Source: Actinomycetota bacterium
GTDB taxonomy: Bacteria > Actinomycetota > Acidimicrobiia > Acidimicrobiales > Poriferisodalaceae
Assembly: GCA_014238065.1 (NCBI GenBank)
Contig: JABABU010000042.1
Coordinates: 62,001-126,000, forward strand
DNA length: 64,000 nucleotides
Direction of reading: 5' to 3'
Shown: piece after piece, positions 26,390-34,643 of the stretch
Numbering within the stretch: the stretch's first letter is position 1
Layout: every line of letters starts with the position of its first letter
The notes under the pieces: generated by a model
Told to the model about the DNA's origin: nothing
Seen by the model: the letters and a program-made list of their open reading frames with translations, nothing else
The model's database searches: none
Made by a program: the position numbers and the translations under genes

Positions 26390-27841
26390 TCAATGCATTG
26401 CTGCCGCGACGACCCAAGGGTCCGAGTCGACTCCGGCAAGTGGCCCGAGGTCGACGCTCGGGAGGGGGCCAAGGGCTGTCTCGATGGCTTTGGCAGCGCG
26501 GAGCACCTGGTGATCGGCTCCTGGTCGACCGATGACCTGGAGGCCGACCGGCAGGCCGGCCGGTGAGAGCCCGACTGGCAGCGACAACGCCGGGACGCCG
26601 AGTGATGTGACACGACTGCAAGAGCGCATCCACTCGACGTAGCTGCTCATCGCCACGCCGTCGACTTCGGTCGGGTGCTCGAACTCGACCGGGAACGGAT
26701 CGATCTGGGTGACAGGCGCAAGCAAGATGTCGTATTGGTCGAAGAAGGCGAGCACCTTTTGTCGAAGCTGCCCGAGCGCAACGTACGCCTTGTCGACGTC
26801 GTGAGCCGTGAGAGCGCGGCTTGCGTGGAGTTCGTTGATGATTACGGCCTTGATGGTCTCGGCCGCATCCAGGAAAGGAGCGAGGCTACCGGGGCGCCGA
26901 AATGTCCTGAGCGTCTCGAAGATGTGGTCGGCGCTCGAGAAGTCGGGCTCAGCCTCTTGGATTGACCACCCCAAGGCCTCCACCACCCTCATCGAGGCGC
27001 CGACCGTCTCTGAGATGGCCGACTCGACAGGAAGGCCGCCAAGGTCGCGTGACCACGCGACTCTTGCGTCATCGAGCGGGCTGACAGGAAGGCCGCAGTC
27101 GACCTCCTTCCACAGTGGATCACCGTCGTCGCGTTGACTCATCACGCCCAGCAGGAGCGCAAGGTCGTCGATCGTTCTGGCCATCGGACCCGAGGTCGCG
27201 TTCGGGTTCCACGAGTTGCCACCGACTCTCGGAACGACGCCGGGCGTCGGGCGAAAACCAACGACACCGGCCCAGGCCGCCGGGTTTCGGAGCGACCCCC
27301 CTTCGTCGCTGCCATCAGCGACCGCCAGCATGCCGGTTGCAAGGCCCACTGCGGACCCGCCCGATGACCCTCCAGCGCTCCTGGCCAGATCCCACGGGTT
27401 TCTGGTCAGCCCGTACACGGCGTTGAACGTGTGACTTCCCGCGCCCAGTTCGGGTGAGTTCGTTCTGGCGATGCAGACGCCGCCCGCAGCGCGCAAACGC
27501 GCGACGTGATGGGCGTCGACCGTCGACATGTTGTCGCGGCGCGATGGCGTTCCATAGGTCGTTCGAAACCCTGCGACGTCGGAGAGCTCCTTCAACCCCA
27601 TCACGAGCCCGCCGAGCGGCCCTGGGTCGCCACCAGAGGCCCTGATCGCGTCGATGGCCGACGCTTCGGCCACGGCGATGTCCGGCCGGATGTCGACCAG
27701 CGCATTGACTGCGCCGTTGACCAAGTCGATCCTTTCGAGGTGAACGGCAAGCAATTCGCGTGCGCTGATGGACCGGTCGTCGAGCATGGTCAGCTGCTCG
27801 AGAGCACTCAAGTCGCATGAGTCCGATGATGGCGTCGTCAT
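26390..27841 (-). CDS. Amidase signature enzyme, 483 aa
   Basis: Serine amidohydrolase with the Ser-cisSer-Lys triad. The Lys is in [12 protein letters not shown], and the glycine/serine-rich core is [17 protein letters not shown] followed by [15 protein letters not shown], where the usual GTDxGGS reads GSDEGGS. It hydrolyses amide bonds of small molecules; substrate prediction is not reliable. ATG 27841 has GGAGGT 6 nt upstream, which decides the start. Lacking GatB/C-like neighbours, it is not GatA. It may sit upstream of the lyase set (245 bp gap). Confidence 0.93.
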   Translation of the reverse strand: MTTPSSDSCDLSALEQLTMLDDRSISARELLAVHLERIDLVNGAVNALVDIRPDIAVAEASAIDAIRASGGDPGPLGGLVMGLKELSDVAGFRTTYGTPSRRDNMSTVDAHHVARLRAAGGVCIARTNSPELGAGSHTFNAVYGLTRNPWDLARSAGGSSGGSAVGLATGMLAVADGSDEGGSLRNPAAWAGVVGFRPTPGVVPRVGGNSWNPNATSGPMARTIDDLALLLGVMSQRDDGDPLWKEVDCGLPVSPLDDARVAWSRDLGGLPVESAISETVGASMRVVEALGWSIQEAEPDFSSADHIFETLRTFRRPGSLAPFLDAAETIKAVIINELHASRALTAHDVDKAYVALGQLRQKVLAFFDQYDILLAPVTQIDPFPVEFEHPTEVDGVAMSSYVEWMRSCSRVTSLGVPALSLPVGLSPAGLPVGLQVIGRPGADHQVLRAAKAIETALGPLPSVDLGPLAGVDSDPWVVAAAMH

Positions 27842-27945
27842 AGCTGTACCTCCGCCGGGAGCAGACGAACTTTCGGCTTGGCGAACCATAGGGTGTTCGG
27901 CAACGGCTGGCGAGACGATCTTTGTCTAGAGCGGAGGGAACCCAA

Positions 27946-28656
27946 GTGAACCGACGGCACGGCGGACACAGCAGCATCGGGGAAGCAGACGATCACGGTG
28001 ATGACGAAGCCGATGGGCACGGTCATCACGGTCCCGAAAGGGGCTGGCTCGCGGGTTTTCGGTACTTCAAACTGGTCCGGAAGTTCTGGCGTAGCGAAGT
28101 GAACAATGCGGTGATCGCCATCGTCGACCCGAGGCCAGGTGAGCAGCTGATCGACATCGGTGCAGGAATGGGCGCTGGGGCGATTGTGGCGGTCAAGGAC
28201 ATCGGACGGGGGAGCGTCACCGCGGTGGACCCGCTTCCTGGGATGCGGCTGTTGCTCCGGGCTCGGTGTCTTCTGCCAACACGCTGGGGCAGGATCAAGG
28301 TCGTCAGAGGGACTGCCGAGTCAATGCCGGTCCCGAGTGGCGTGGCCGACGCTGCCTATGCGACCAACGCCCTGCATCATTTCGACGACAAGGCTGCGGC
28401 TCTGGTCGAAGTCGCCCGAGTCACCAAGCCGGGAGCCAGAGTGGTGTTCGTGGAGGAGCAGTTCACCGATCCGCGTCATCCATCGTATGAACGATTCGGC
28501 GGCGACGACCACGAGAGTCACGACCACCGATTTCACTCCATCGATCTCGGCGCCATGGACGAAATGGCGACCACCGCCGGCTTCAACGTAGATCAAGCCG
28601 AAGATACCCTGGTGGCCGGCCTACCGGTGAAGTTGATTCGGCTGCGACGGAACTGA
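27946..28656 (+). CDS. Class I SAM-dependent methyltransferase with His-rich N-terminus, 236 aa
   Basis: A Rossmann-type methyltransferase: motif I is QLIDIGAGMGAGAIVAV, the adenine/ribose acidic strand SVTAVDPLPG, and the post-I region ADAAYATNALHHF of the Methyltransf_11 type. The first 33 residues hold many His/Asp/Glu (HGGHSSIGEADDHGDDEADG...HGHHG), resembling a metal-binding tail. The C-terminal part also has HESHDHRFHS. GTG 27946 with GGAGGGA 7 nt upstream is preferred over TTG 27922. The 3' end overlaps the convergent PAP2 gene by 36 bp. Confidence 0.88.
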   Translation: MNRRHGGHSSIGEADDHGDDEADGHGHHGPERGWLAGFRYFKLVRKFWRSEVNNAVIAIVDPRPGEQLIDIGAGMGAGAIVAVKDIGRGSVTAVDPLPGMRLLLRARCLLPTRWGRIKVVRGTAESMPVPSGVADAAYATNALHHFDDKAAALVEVARVTKPGARVVFVEEQFTDPRHPSYERFGGDDHESHDHRFHSIDLGAMDEMATTAGFNVDQAEDTLVAGLPVKLIRLRRN

Positions 28657-29451
28657 CGACTCATTCGCTGTCGGCGGGGGGGCCTCGACAGACAACGAAG
28701 TCGCGTCGTCATCACTCGCCTTGCGGCGCCGATCGCGCCATGAGGCGAGTTGTAGACCGAGCAGACTGATCCCGACCCCTGCGACGATGTCGACGAGGTA
28801 GTGATTGGCGGTGATCACCACGGTGATGGCCATGAGGGGACCCGGCAGGAGCAACAAGAGCCTGATCGACCATCGCCTGGCGAGCGGAATGAGCAGAACG
28901 GCGCTCAGCACCACCCAGCCGACATGAAAGCTCGGAAGCGCAGCGTTCTCGTTGATGATCCACGAAGGATGGGCAATGAACTGGTGCCTCGCTGCCGCGT
29001 TGACGGTATCGACATAACCATCGAGGAATCGCGGCGGAGCTACAGGGAACAGCGCGAACACAACCAGACCGAGCATGCCGGAGAAGAACAGGGCGTTTCG
29101 GTACCGAATGAAAAGCTCTCTGTGGCGGATCCACGTGTAGATCAGAGTGCCGATGATCATCGGCCAATACGTGAACGAGTAGAACCAGTTGGCGACGGTG
29201 ATCAGCCATTCTGTGCTCAGCACGGCTTTCTGGAATGACGCTTCCACGTCTATGCCGAGTGCCTTCTCGAACTGCAACAGTCGGGAAGCGTTCTGCACCG
29301 CCTCGTTGCTGGAGCCGGCTGACAACGCTCTCACCGCCATGTACAACGCAAGCCCGAACCCGAGGCCGAGTGCTTGGCCCATCGCGCCACCCGCGTCATC
29401 GTGATGAACCGCGCCCATCGTGAGGCGTCGGCCGGGTGATGCTTTCGTCAC
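28621..29451 (-). CDS. PAP2-superfamily membrane protein (Aur1/Ipt1-like), 276 aa
   Basis: Integral membrane phosphatase/phosphotransferase with about six helices. The PAP2 signature is split as expected: ALPSFHVGWVVLSA (motif 2, SxHVGW) and TANHYLVDIVAGVGI (motif 3, with the nucleophilic His and Asp). Motif 1 is replaced by the FPVAPPRFLDG pattern typical of the PAP2_3 (inositol phosphotransferase-like) group. In actinobacteria these proteins act on polyprenyl- or inositol-phospholipids. GTG 29451 is chosen; the Shine-Dalgarno sequence is weak. The C-terminal tail is polar and low-complexity. Confidence 0.88.
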   Translation of the reverse strand: MTKASPGRRLTMGAVHHDDAGGAMGQALGLGFGLALYMAVRALSAGSSNEAVQNASRLLQFEKALGIDVEASFQKAVLSTEWLITVANWFYSFTYWPMIIGTLIYTWIRHRELFIRYRNALFFSGMLGLVVFALFPVAPPRFLDGYVDTVNAAARHQFIAHPSWIINENAALPSFHVGWVVLSAVLLIPLARRWSIRLLLLLPGPLMAITVVITANHYLVDIVAGVGISLLGLQLASWRDRRRKASDDDATSLSVEAPPPTANESSVPSQPNQLHR

Positions 29452-29622
29452 TTCGGCCCGGAGCGTCTTGGTGTCGTTAATGGAGAGGCTCCTTGCGTCC
29501 TCCGGTTGTCACTGTGCCGGACGTTGATCAAGGGTGTTCGTGAGCGGATGATTCCGACTTGCACATTAGGTCGTGCCCGCCGTCGACGTCACGCGCTTGT
29601 CATCTTTCCAAGAGCGGATATT

Positions 29623-30246
29623 TCACGGGCGCTCACCAAACTCAGGGCGCTCGGTTCTCGTTCGCTTCAACTCCCAGAAGCCGGGGACAGACGCAATCTG
29701 TGTCAAGCCATCCCAGAGATCCAGGGCATGCCGTTTCTCGGGAACCCGGGTGATCACAGGCCCGAAATAGGCAACACGGTCACCGTCAGCGTTGTCGAAG
29801 GCGATGATCGGCGTGCCCACGTCCTGCCCGGTGAGCGCGAGACCCTCGTCCATTGCCTCACGGATGGCTCCGTCCCACTTCGGATCGTCGGCGGCGTCTG
29901 CATGCGCAGACTCGATGCCTACGGTCTCGAGGATCTCGGTGATCGAGGCCTCGCGGTCGCGGTCGTGGTGAATTCGTCTGCCGAATTCCCAATAGAGTGG
30001 GAACACAGCGCCGTCACCGTCGGCCTCGCGAACGGATTCCATCACCCGCAGCATCCTGTGTGTCGAGTAATAGACGCCGTGGCGCTCATTGGTCTCGTCC
30101 ACGTCGTTCTTGAAGAGCAACGAGATGGGCTTCCACGTGATGTCGAGGTTGCGCTCAGGAGCGACTTCATCGACGACCCAACGGGCCGTCACCCAACACC
30201 ATGGTCATATGGGGTCGACCCAGAAGTCGATCTGCACGATGTCCAT
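29623..30246 (-). CDS. Selenoprotein: DsbA-family, Rv2466c-like mycothiol-dependent oxidoreductase with UPWC site, 207 aa
   Basis: Read through one in-frame UGA (30207-30205), the minus strand encodes a complete thioredoxin-fold protein of the Rv2466c/FrnE type. The opening DFWVDPI-U-PWCW matches the family's DFWFDPxCPWCW, with Sec at the first (nucleophilic) Cys, residue 14, and Cys17 resolving. The cis-Pro loop DVGTPIIAF, the FGPVITRVP strand and the C-terminal LWDGLTQIASVPGFWELKRTR also fit, and the length equals that family's ~207 aa. A SECIS-like hairpin follows the UGA. AAGGAG directly abuts ATG 30246, so GTG 30237 (9 nt spacing) or ATG 30279 are alternative starts. Known relatives reduce substrates with mycothiol; Sec should raise nucleophilicity. 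Truncated calls would begin at 30192. Confidence 0.87.
30172..30190 (-). promoter_or_regulatory. Bacterial SECIS-like hairpin of the DsbA-type selenoprotein
   Basis: On the transcript, GACGGCCC pairs with GGGUCGUC (8 bp, one G-U pair), closing a GUU triloop. Fourteen nucleotides separate the UGA from the stem, and the loop starts 22 nt after the UGA. A guanine is first in the loop. Spacing and loop guanine meet the known bacterial SECIS requirements for SelB recruitment. Confidence 0.75.
30205..30207 (-). other. In-frame UGA read as selenocysteine (DsbA-type gene)
   Basis: This UGA stands at the position of the first Cys of the C-P-W-C motif. Both sides of the codon are family-typical, and tryptophan is encoded by UGG immediately next to it, so UGA-to-Trp reassignment is not an explanation. 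Confidence 0.82.
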
Positions 30247-30338
30247 CTCCTTGGAGTGCTTTCGTTCCGATAACGACATTCATGCAGGTGACGCATGAAA
30301 TCCGGCCCGAGTATACGTTCCGCAACTCACCTGGGGCG

Positions 30339-30344
30339 TAACGT
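30339..30344 (+). promoter_or_regulatory. Leaderless-type -10 element of the HpcH aldolase gene
   Basis: TAACGT ends exactly 6 nt before ATG 30351; no Shine-Dalgarno sequence is present. It lies in the 104-bp region shared with the divergent selenoprotein gene. Confidence 0.6.
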
Positions 30345-30350
30345 ATTCCC

Positions 30351-31139
30351 ATGAGCAACACGATGAAGTCTCGTTGGCGCAGCGGTGAAGTTGCCTACGG
30401 CGCATGGATGGCCCTTCCCGACACAGCGAGCGCAGAGATCGTGGCTCGGGCCGGATACGACTACTGCTGCATCGACATGCAGCACGGATATGCCGACTAC
30501 CGAACGATGGTCATGATGTTGCAAGCCATCAACATCGGCAGCAGCAGCCCCACAGTTCGAGTTCCATGGAACGAACCGGGGATCATCGGCCGCGTGCTCG
30601 ACGCGGGCGCGATGAACCTCATCGTCCCCATGGTCAACTCCGTCGAAGAGGCCCGAGCCGCGGTGAGTGCGTGCAAATACCCGCCGCTCGGGGCGCGAAG
30701 CCATGGTCCGATCAGAGCCGCGATGCAAGAGGGCCATGGCTACGTCGCCACCGCGAACGACGAGGTTGCTTGTATCCCCATGATCGAGACCAAGGCGGCC
30801 ATCGAGGCTCTCGACGACATTCTCACGATCCCGGGTATCGATGCGGTGTATGTCGGACCATCGGACCTCGCCATCTCCTACGGTCTTCCGGTTGCCACAG
30901 CCGACGAGGACGACGAGTACAACGCGGCGCTGACCAAAGTGGTCGCGAGTTGCGTCGAACGGGATATTACCCCCGGCATCCATTCGTCTCCCCGTCAGGT
31001 CCAACTCCGTGTCGAGCAGGGATTCAAGATGATCACGGTCACGTCAGACTCGGCCGCTCTTGGTGGGGCAATGGCAGCCGAACTGCGAAACGTCCGTACC
31101 ATCGAACCGCCGAAGGAAGCGCCTCAATCTCTGTACTGA
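30351..31139 (+). CDS. HpcH/HpaI family aldolase, 262 aa
   Basis: Class II metal-dependent pyruvate aldolase resembling 4-hydroxy-2-oxoheptanedioate aldolase. The sequence has YGAWMALPDTASAEIVARAGYD, CCIDMQHGYADY (active-site His), MIETKAAIEALDDI (metal Glu) and GIDAVYVGPSDLAISYG, the family's near-invariant GPxDLxxSxG. Enzymes of this group cleave 4-hydroxy-2-oxo acids to pyruvate and an aldehyde. It stands alone, divergent from the selenoprotein, and may serve aromatic or sugar-acid catabolism. Confidence 0.93.
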   Translation: MSNTMKSRWRSGEVAYGAWMALPDTASAEIVARAGYDYCCIDMQHGYADYRTMVMMLQAINIGSSSPTVRVPWNEPGIIGRVLDAGAMNLIVPMVNSVEEARAAVSACKYPPLGARSHGPIRAAMQEGHGYVATANDEVACIPMIETKAAIEALDDILTIPGIDAVYVGPSDLAISYGLPVATADEDDEYNAALTKVVASCVERDITPGIHSSPRQVQLRVEQGFKMITVTSDSAALGGAMAAELRNVRTIEPPKEAPQSLY

Positions 31140-31276
31140 GATGACTAGTTGTCCTCAGAGGGTAATACTCGCGGCGGCGCGTCCGATGGTCTAAGTATCC
31201 AGCGGTGGTCAGGAACCTCGAGGATTCCCACAACAACCTCACCTTGTGCCCGCTGCCCCGACGACAAGGAAAATCG

Positions 31277-31561
31277 ATGGCTGAAACAACACCGGCAACA
31301 CTGACTTACATTCGGCGCGGCATGGCGATGCTCGTAGGGTCGTTGGCACTGGTTGCCGGCCTCGCAGCGTGCACGACCTTCGACCGGGAGGGTTCCATTC
31401 AGGAATTCGTCGACCTGGGACTCACCGAAGCGCAGGCGACCTGTGCCGTCGATGGGATGGTCGAGGAGTTCGGCGAGGACAAGCTCCAGAGTGACGACGA
31501 CCCGACTCCTGAGGACGAGGCAAAGATCCTCGAGATCATCTCGAACTGCACCAACGCCTGA
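31277..31561 (+). CDS. Small putative lipoprotein, 94 aa
   Basis: A hydrophobic signal segment (MAMLVGSLALVAGLAAC) ends in a lipobox-like LAAC, followed by ~70 mostly acidic residues (FVDLGLTEAQATCAVDGMVEEFGEDKLQ). Two further Cys residues at DLGLTEAQATC and IISNC could form a disulfide. AAGGA precedes ATG 31277; ATG 31322 is an alternative that would begin right at the signal. It resembles small actinobacterial lipoproteins of unknown role and converges on the lactate-type dehydrogenase, 1 bp apart. Confidence 0.78.
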   Translation: MAETTPATLTYIRRGMAMLVGSLALVAGLAACTTFDREGSIQEFVDLGLTEAQATCAVDGMVEEFGEDKLQSDDDPTPEDEAKILEIISNCTNA

Positions 31562-31562
31562 T

Positions 31563-32789
31563 TCAGCGCTGCGGCCGCTGCTCGACAAGGTCGCTCGTGA
31601 TCTCGTCGACGCGGCGGCTCCCGCTCAGGGCCATGGTCCTCCGTAGTTCGCTCTCGAGCAGCGCCATGGCGTGATCCACACCGCGCTCGCCTGCTGCCCC
31701 GAGGCCGTACAGGTACGCTCGGCCACCCATGCATGCAGTGGCTCCAAGGGCAAGTGCCTTCACGATGTCCGAACCCCTGCGGATCCCTCCGTCGCAGATG
31801 ATCTCAGCCCGGTCACCAATGGTGTCTCGCACCGGTGTAATCAGGTCAACTGGCGCTGGAGCGTCGTCGAGTTGACGACCGCCATGGTTGGAAAGAGCGA
31901 TCGCGTCTACGCCGAGATCGGCTGCGATACGCGCGTCATCGGTGTGTTGGATTCCCTTCACGATGATGGATCCTGACCAGATCGATCTGAACCAGGCCAG
32001 GTCGTCCCACGAAAGCTTCTGGTCGAACTGAGTGTTGATGTAGTCCGACAACGTCACTGCGGTAGAGCCGTCGTTGTCAGCGAACCCGCTGACGTTCGCG
32101 AACGTGATGGGTTCTGCCTTTATGAAGTCCCACGTCCACGACGGGTGAATGGCGCCGTCGAGGAGCGTCGACAGGCCGATTTTCGGGGGAAGTGAGAATC
32201 CGCGCCGAACGTCTCGTTCACGGCGTCCAAGCACGGCGGTGTCGACGGTGATCATGATGGCGTCGTAGCCGGCGGCCGCAGCCCGGTCGACCATCGAGTG
32301 CACGAGCCCTCTGTCCTTCCACACATAGACCTGGAACCACCTCCGGAGGCCCGGAGCTGCTTCGGCCACCTCCTCGATCGATCGCGTGCTCAAAGTCGAC
32401 AATGTGTATGGAAGTCCTGCGCGTTCTGCAGCTCGGGCGACGTCAAGTTCGCCCTGCGAAGATGCGATCCGGCTGAACCCGGTTGGCGCCAGCACGAATG
32501 GCATCGGCAGGTGTTTACCAAGCAACGTGGTCGAGGTGTCGACATCGCTGACGTCTCTGAGAACGCGGGGCCGAAGACCATGACGGGAGAACGCAGATGA
32601 GTTGTTCTCGAGCGCCTTCTCGTCTTCAGCTGCACCGTCGATGTAGTCGAACACGCCGCGGGGGAGCCTGCGCCTCGCGATCTTGCGGAGGTCTTCGATG
32701 TTGGCGGCGCGGGCGAGGCGTCTCGCTGTGATGTCCGTGTCGATAGGGGCAAACCTGACAACGGATCTGAGGGTCTCGAACACTGACAT
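31563..32789 (-). CDS. FMN-dependent alpha-hydroxy-acid dehydrogenase (LldD-like), 408 aa
   Basis: FMN TIM-barrel enzyme oxidising an L-2-hydroxy acid such as L-lactate. RRRLPRGVFDYIDGAAEDE at the N-terminus, LAPTGFSRI, YTLSTLSTRSIEEVAE, GVDAIALSNHGGRQLDDAPA (catalytic His and substrate Arg) and CDGGIRRGSDIVKALALGA (FMN phosphate) define the family. No mycofactocin genes are near, so a MftD role is unlikely. TAGCTT lies 7 nt before the ATG at 32789, suggesting a near-leaderless transcript. Confidence 0.93.
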   Translation of the reverse strand: MSVFETLRSVVRFAPIDTDITARRLARAANIEDLRKIARRRLPRGVFDYIDGAAEDEKALENNSSAFSRHGLRPRVLRDVSDVDTSTTLLGKHLPMPFVLAPTGFSRIASSQGELDVARAAERAGLPYTLSTLSTRSIEEVAEAAPGLRRWFQVYVWKDRGLVHSMVDRAAAAGYDAIMITVDTAVLGRRERDVRRGFSLPPKIGLSTLLDGAIHPSWTWDFIKAEPITFANVSGFADNDGSTAVTLSDYINTQFDQKLSWDDLAWFRSIWSGSIIVKGIQHTDDARIAADLGVDAIALSNHGGRQLDDAPAPVDLITPVRDTIGDRAEIICDGGIRRGSDIVKALALGATACMGGRAYLYGLGAAGERGVDHAMALLESELRRTMALSGSRRVDEITSDLVEQRPQR

Positions 32790-32810
32790 GGCTCAGAAGC
32801 TACTGATCGC

Positions 32811-33422
32811 TCATGAAGGATCTCGCCACATGGACCACACCGGTGGAGCGCCATGTGGCAGCGCGTCGTCGTAGGCAACAGCGGTGAAGCCGAAGCGCTC
32901 GTAGAACGACACATTGTCCTCGGTACTGGTTTCGAGGGCAGCGCACATGCCGTCCCTGTCGAGGCGATCGAGCATCGGAGTCAGTACCGCAGTTCCGAAA
33001 CCGCTTTTCTGGTGGTCAGGGTGTGTTCCCATGGTGCCCAAAGTCCAGTGACGCTCTCTCGGACAGAGTTCGCCTACGGCAGCCTCGACCGACTTCAGCG
33101 CCTGGATCCGATTGCCGAACACGGCGGTGAAAGTGGTCGAGAGTTCTCGCGCGACCTCGGGCGTCGGTTCCGGCAACTCGGGAGGAAGCCACACCGCAGC
33201 ACTGACATCCCCGGCCAGCCAGACTTCACCGTGCGGAATCGCTATGAGGCGCGTCGTGAGGTTCATGATGCGCTCGATGGCGGCGTAACGGTCTGGCTGC
33301 GGCAGAAGCCACTGTTCCCAGACGTAGTTCTCGTGAGAGGCGGCCAGAATCGAGACCACCATGGCGATGTCGGTGTCCGTCGCTCGTCTGGCGGTGCCCG
33401 TCACCGTATGCGTCTCTCCCAT
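32811..33422 (-). CDS. GNAT family N-acetyltransferase, 203 aa
   Basis: Acetyl-CoA-dependent acyltransferase. The core is WTLGTMGTHPDHQKSGFGTAVLTPML (beta4 with the Q/RxxGxG/A loop, here QKSGFG), followed by ALETSTEDNVSFYERFGF. It resembles the puromycin N-acetyltransferase-like group, but the acceptor is unknown. The start at ATG 33422 is set by TATGAT exactly 6 nt upstream; the longer open frame upstream has no similarity. It runs in the same direction as the FMN enzyme, 21 bp upstream of it. Confidence 0.88.
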   Translation of the reverse strand: MGETHTVTGTARRATDTDIAMVVSILAASHENYVWEQWLLPQPDRYAAIERIMNLTTRLIAIPHGEVWLAGDVSAAVWLPPELPEPTPEVARELSTTFTAVFGNRIQALKSVEAAVGELCPRERHWTLGTMGTHPDHQKSGFGTAVLTPMLDRLDRDGMCAALETSTEDNVSFYERFGFTAVAYDDALPHGAPPVWSMWRDPS

Positions 33423-33428
33423 CTGGTC

Positions 33429-33434
33429 ATCATA
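33429..33434 (-). promoter_or_regulatory. Leaderless-type -10 element of the GNAT gene
   Basis: TATGAT on the minus strand ends 6 nt before ATG 33422, and no Shine-Dalgarno sequence is seen. Confidence 0.6.
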
Positions 33435-33589
33435 TGGATCTGCCCAGGCTGGGGTGCGCCTGTTCGGACTGGCGTACCGAGGCCGATGTGTGGTGGAATG
33501 AAACGAGATGGCCCGGGCCACCGGTGACGGCGGACTTCCTCCGAATCGCTGGCCCTGGCCATACTTCATTTTGTGGGCTCCTGCGCGAG

Positions 33590-34591
33590 TCAGCCTCTGA
33601 CGACGATGCCTCCACGGTCGCCGACCGTCACCGATCCGTAACGCTGCGCGAACACGTCCGGCAACTCGCGGTCACCGTCGATGGCCACCCAAACTCGTAG
33701 CAAGTGTCGTCTGCGTTCGGGCTCTGGCCAGTCGACGAAACTCATCCTGTCGTGCAGCAGCGAGTGGTTGTGCACGAACTGCATGTCGCCCGGTTCGAAG
33801 TCCATCGTGACATGGACGGCTGGCTCGTTGGCAATCGAGTCGAAAAGATCGAGGGCAGCTGTGTACTCCTCGTCAGGAGTCGGAGCTTCCGGGAAACGCT
33901 TTGCTGAATCGATGTATTGGCGTTGATACATGGCCGTGAGGTGCTGGCGATGCCAGCTGAACACCGGGATCTCGAACCACGGCTTCATCCCCGAGGGGAT
34001 CTCGCCTCTTCGGTCGGTGGCGATCGGCTCGAAGAGCCGAGCAAGGAGGTCGGGCCTTCGTGAGAGCATCTGGTTGTAGACGGTCGACGAACTCGCCAGC
34101 ATCGACTCCCCGCCTTGCATCGCGGTACGCAGACACAGCAGGCCGACCACATCACAGGAATCGGTGTGGAAAGTCTGTCGTTCGCTGGTCTGGTAGATCC
34201 GGGTGTTGGGGTCCGTGACGTCAGCGCCGACATCTCGGACGTGTCCGATCAGGTCACCGCTGGCATTTTGGGGGCGTAGTCTCCCGAGTCGGCGACCGAA
34301 GACTTCGAGCATGCGTTCGGCGGTCTGCTCGGAGTATGTGTCGATGGCGAGGCCGCGTACGACGATCATCCCGCGTCCGTCGAGCAGGCCGGCCGTCACC
34401 GTTGCAGCGAGGCGATCGAGGTTTGCGAGTTCTTCGTGTGTGTCCCCGAACGCGGCGGCCTCGAGCTCGGAGATCGTCTCTTCATCGAGATGGTGGGTCC
34501 AACTAGCGGGGTCGGCCAGCAGTTCGTTTGCACTCCAGACATGAGGTCCTGTCTGCACCGAGGGGATTTGCACCGCACCAGTGTGGCCCAC
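33590..34591 (-). CDS. TauD/TfdA-like Fe(II)/2-oxoglutarate dioxygenase, 333 aa
   Basis: 2OG-dependent oxygenase with the facial triad visible as TFHTDSCDVV (HxD) and the distal His in VHNHSLLHDR, followed by RRHLLRVWV, which supplies the 2OG-binding Arg. It differs from classical TauD in the core and resembles the TfdA-superfamily proteins of ~330 aa. GTG 34591 has AGGA 9 nt upstream; GTG 34573 is a 6-codon shorter option. It diverges from a second TauD gene across 52 bp, so the two may be co-regulated and act on related substrates. Confidence 0.88.
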   Translation of the reverse strand: MGHTGAVQIPSVQTGPHVWSANELLADPASWTHHLDEETISELEAAAFGDTHEELANLDRLAATVTAGLLDGRGMIVVRGLAIDTYSEQTAERMLEVFGRRLGRLRPQNASGDLIGHVRDVGADVTDPNTRIYQTSERQTFHTDSCDVVGLLCLRTAMQGGESMLASSSTVYNQMLSRRPDLLARLFEPIATDRRGEIPSGMKPWFEIPVFSWHRQHLTAMYQRQYIDSAKRFPEAPTPDEEYTAALDLFDSIANEPAVHVTMDFEPGDMQFVHNHSLLHDRMSFVDWPEPERRRHLLRVWVAIDGDRELPDVFAQRYGSVTVGDRGGIVVRG

Positions 34592-34643
34592 GCTTGGTCC
34601 TCGCGATCGCGTGATTCGATAGTCTTGATCGAGGAGGAGACAT

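Noticed and set aside
29623-30246. Use of UGA as tryptophan, or a nonsense mutation, at the DsbA locus
   Set aside because: Many genes in the window end normally at UGA, tryptophan is UGG, and the codon stands at a conserved Cys with a SECIS-like stem.
29506-30273. A 255-codon plus-strand open frame, the longest over this interval
   Set aside because: It is antisense to the DsbA-type selenoprotein, has no recognisable similarity, and exists because the sense strand has a high-GC codon bias.
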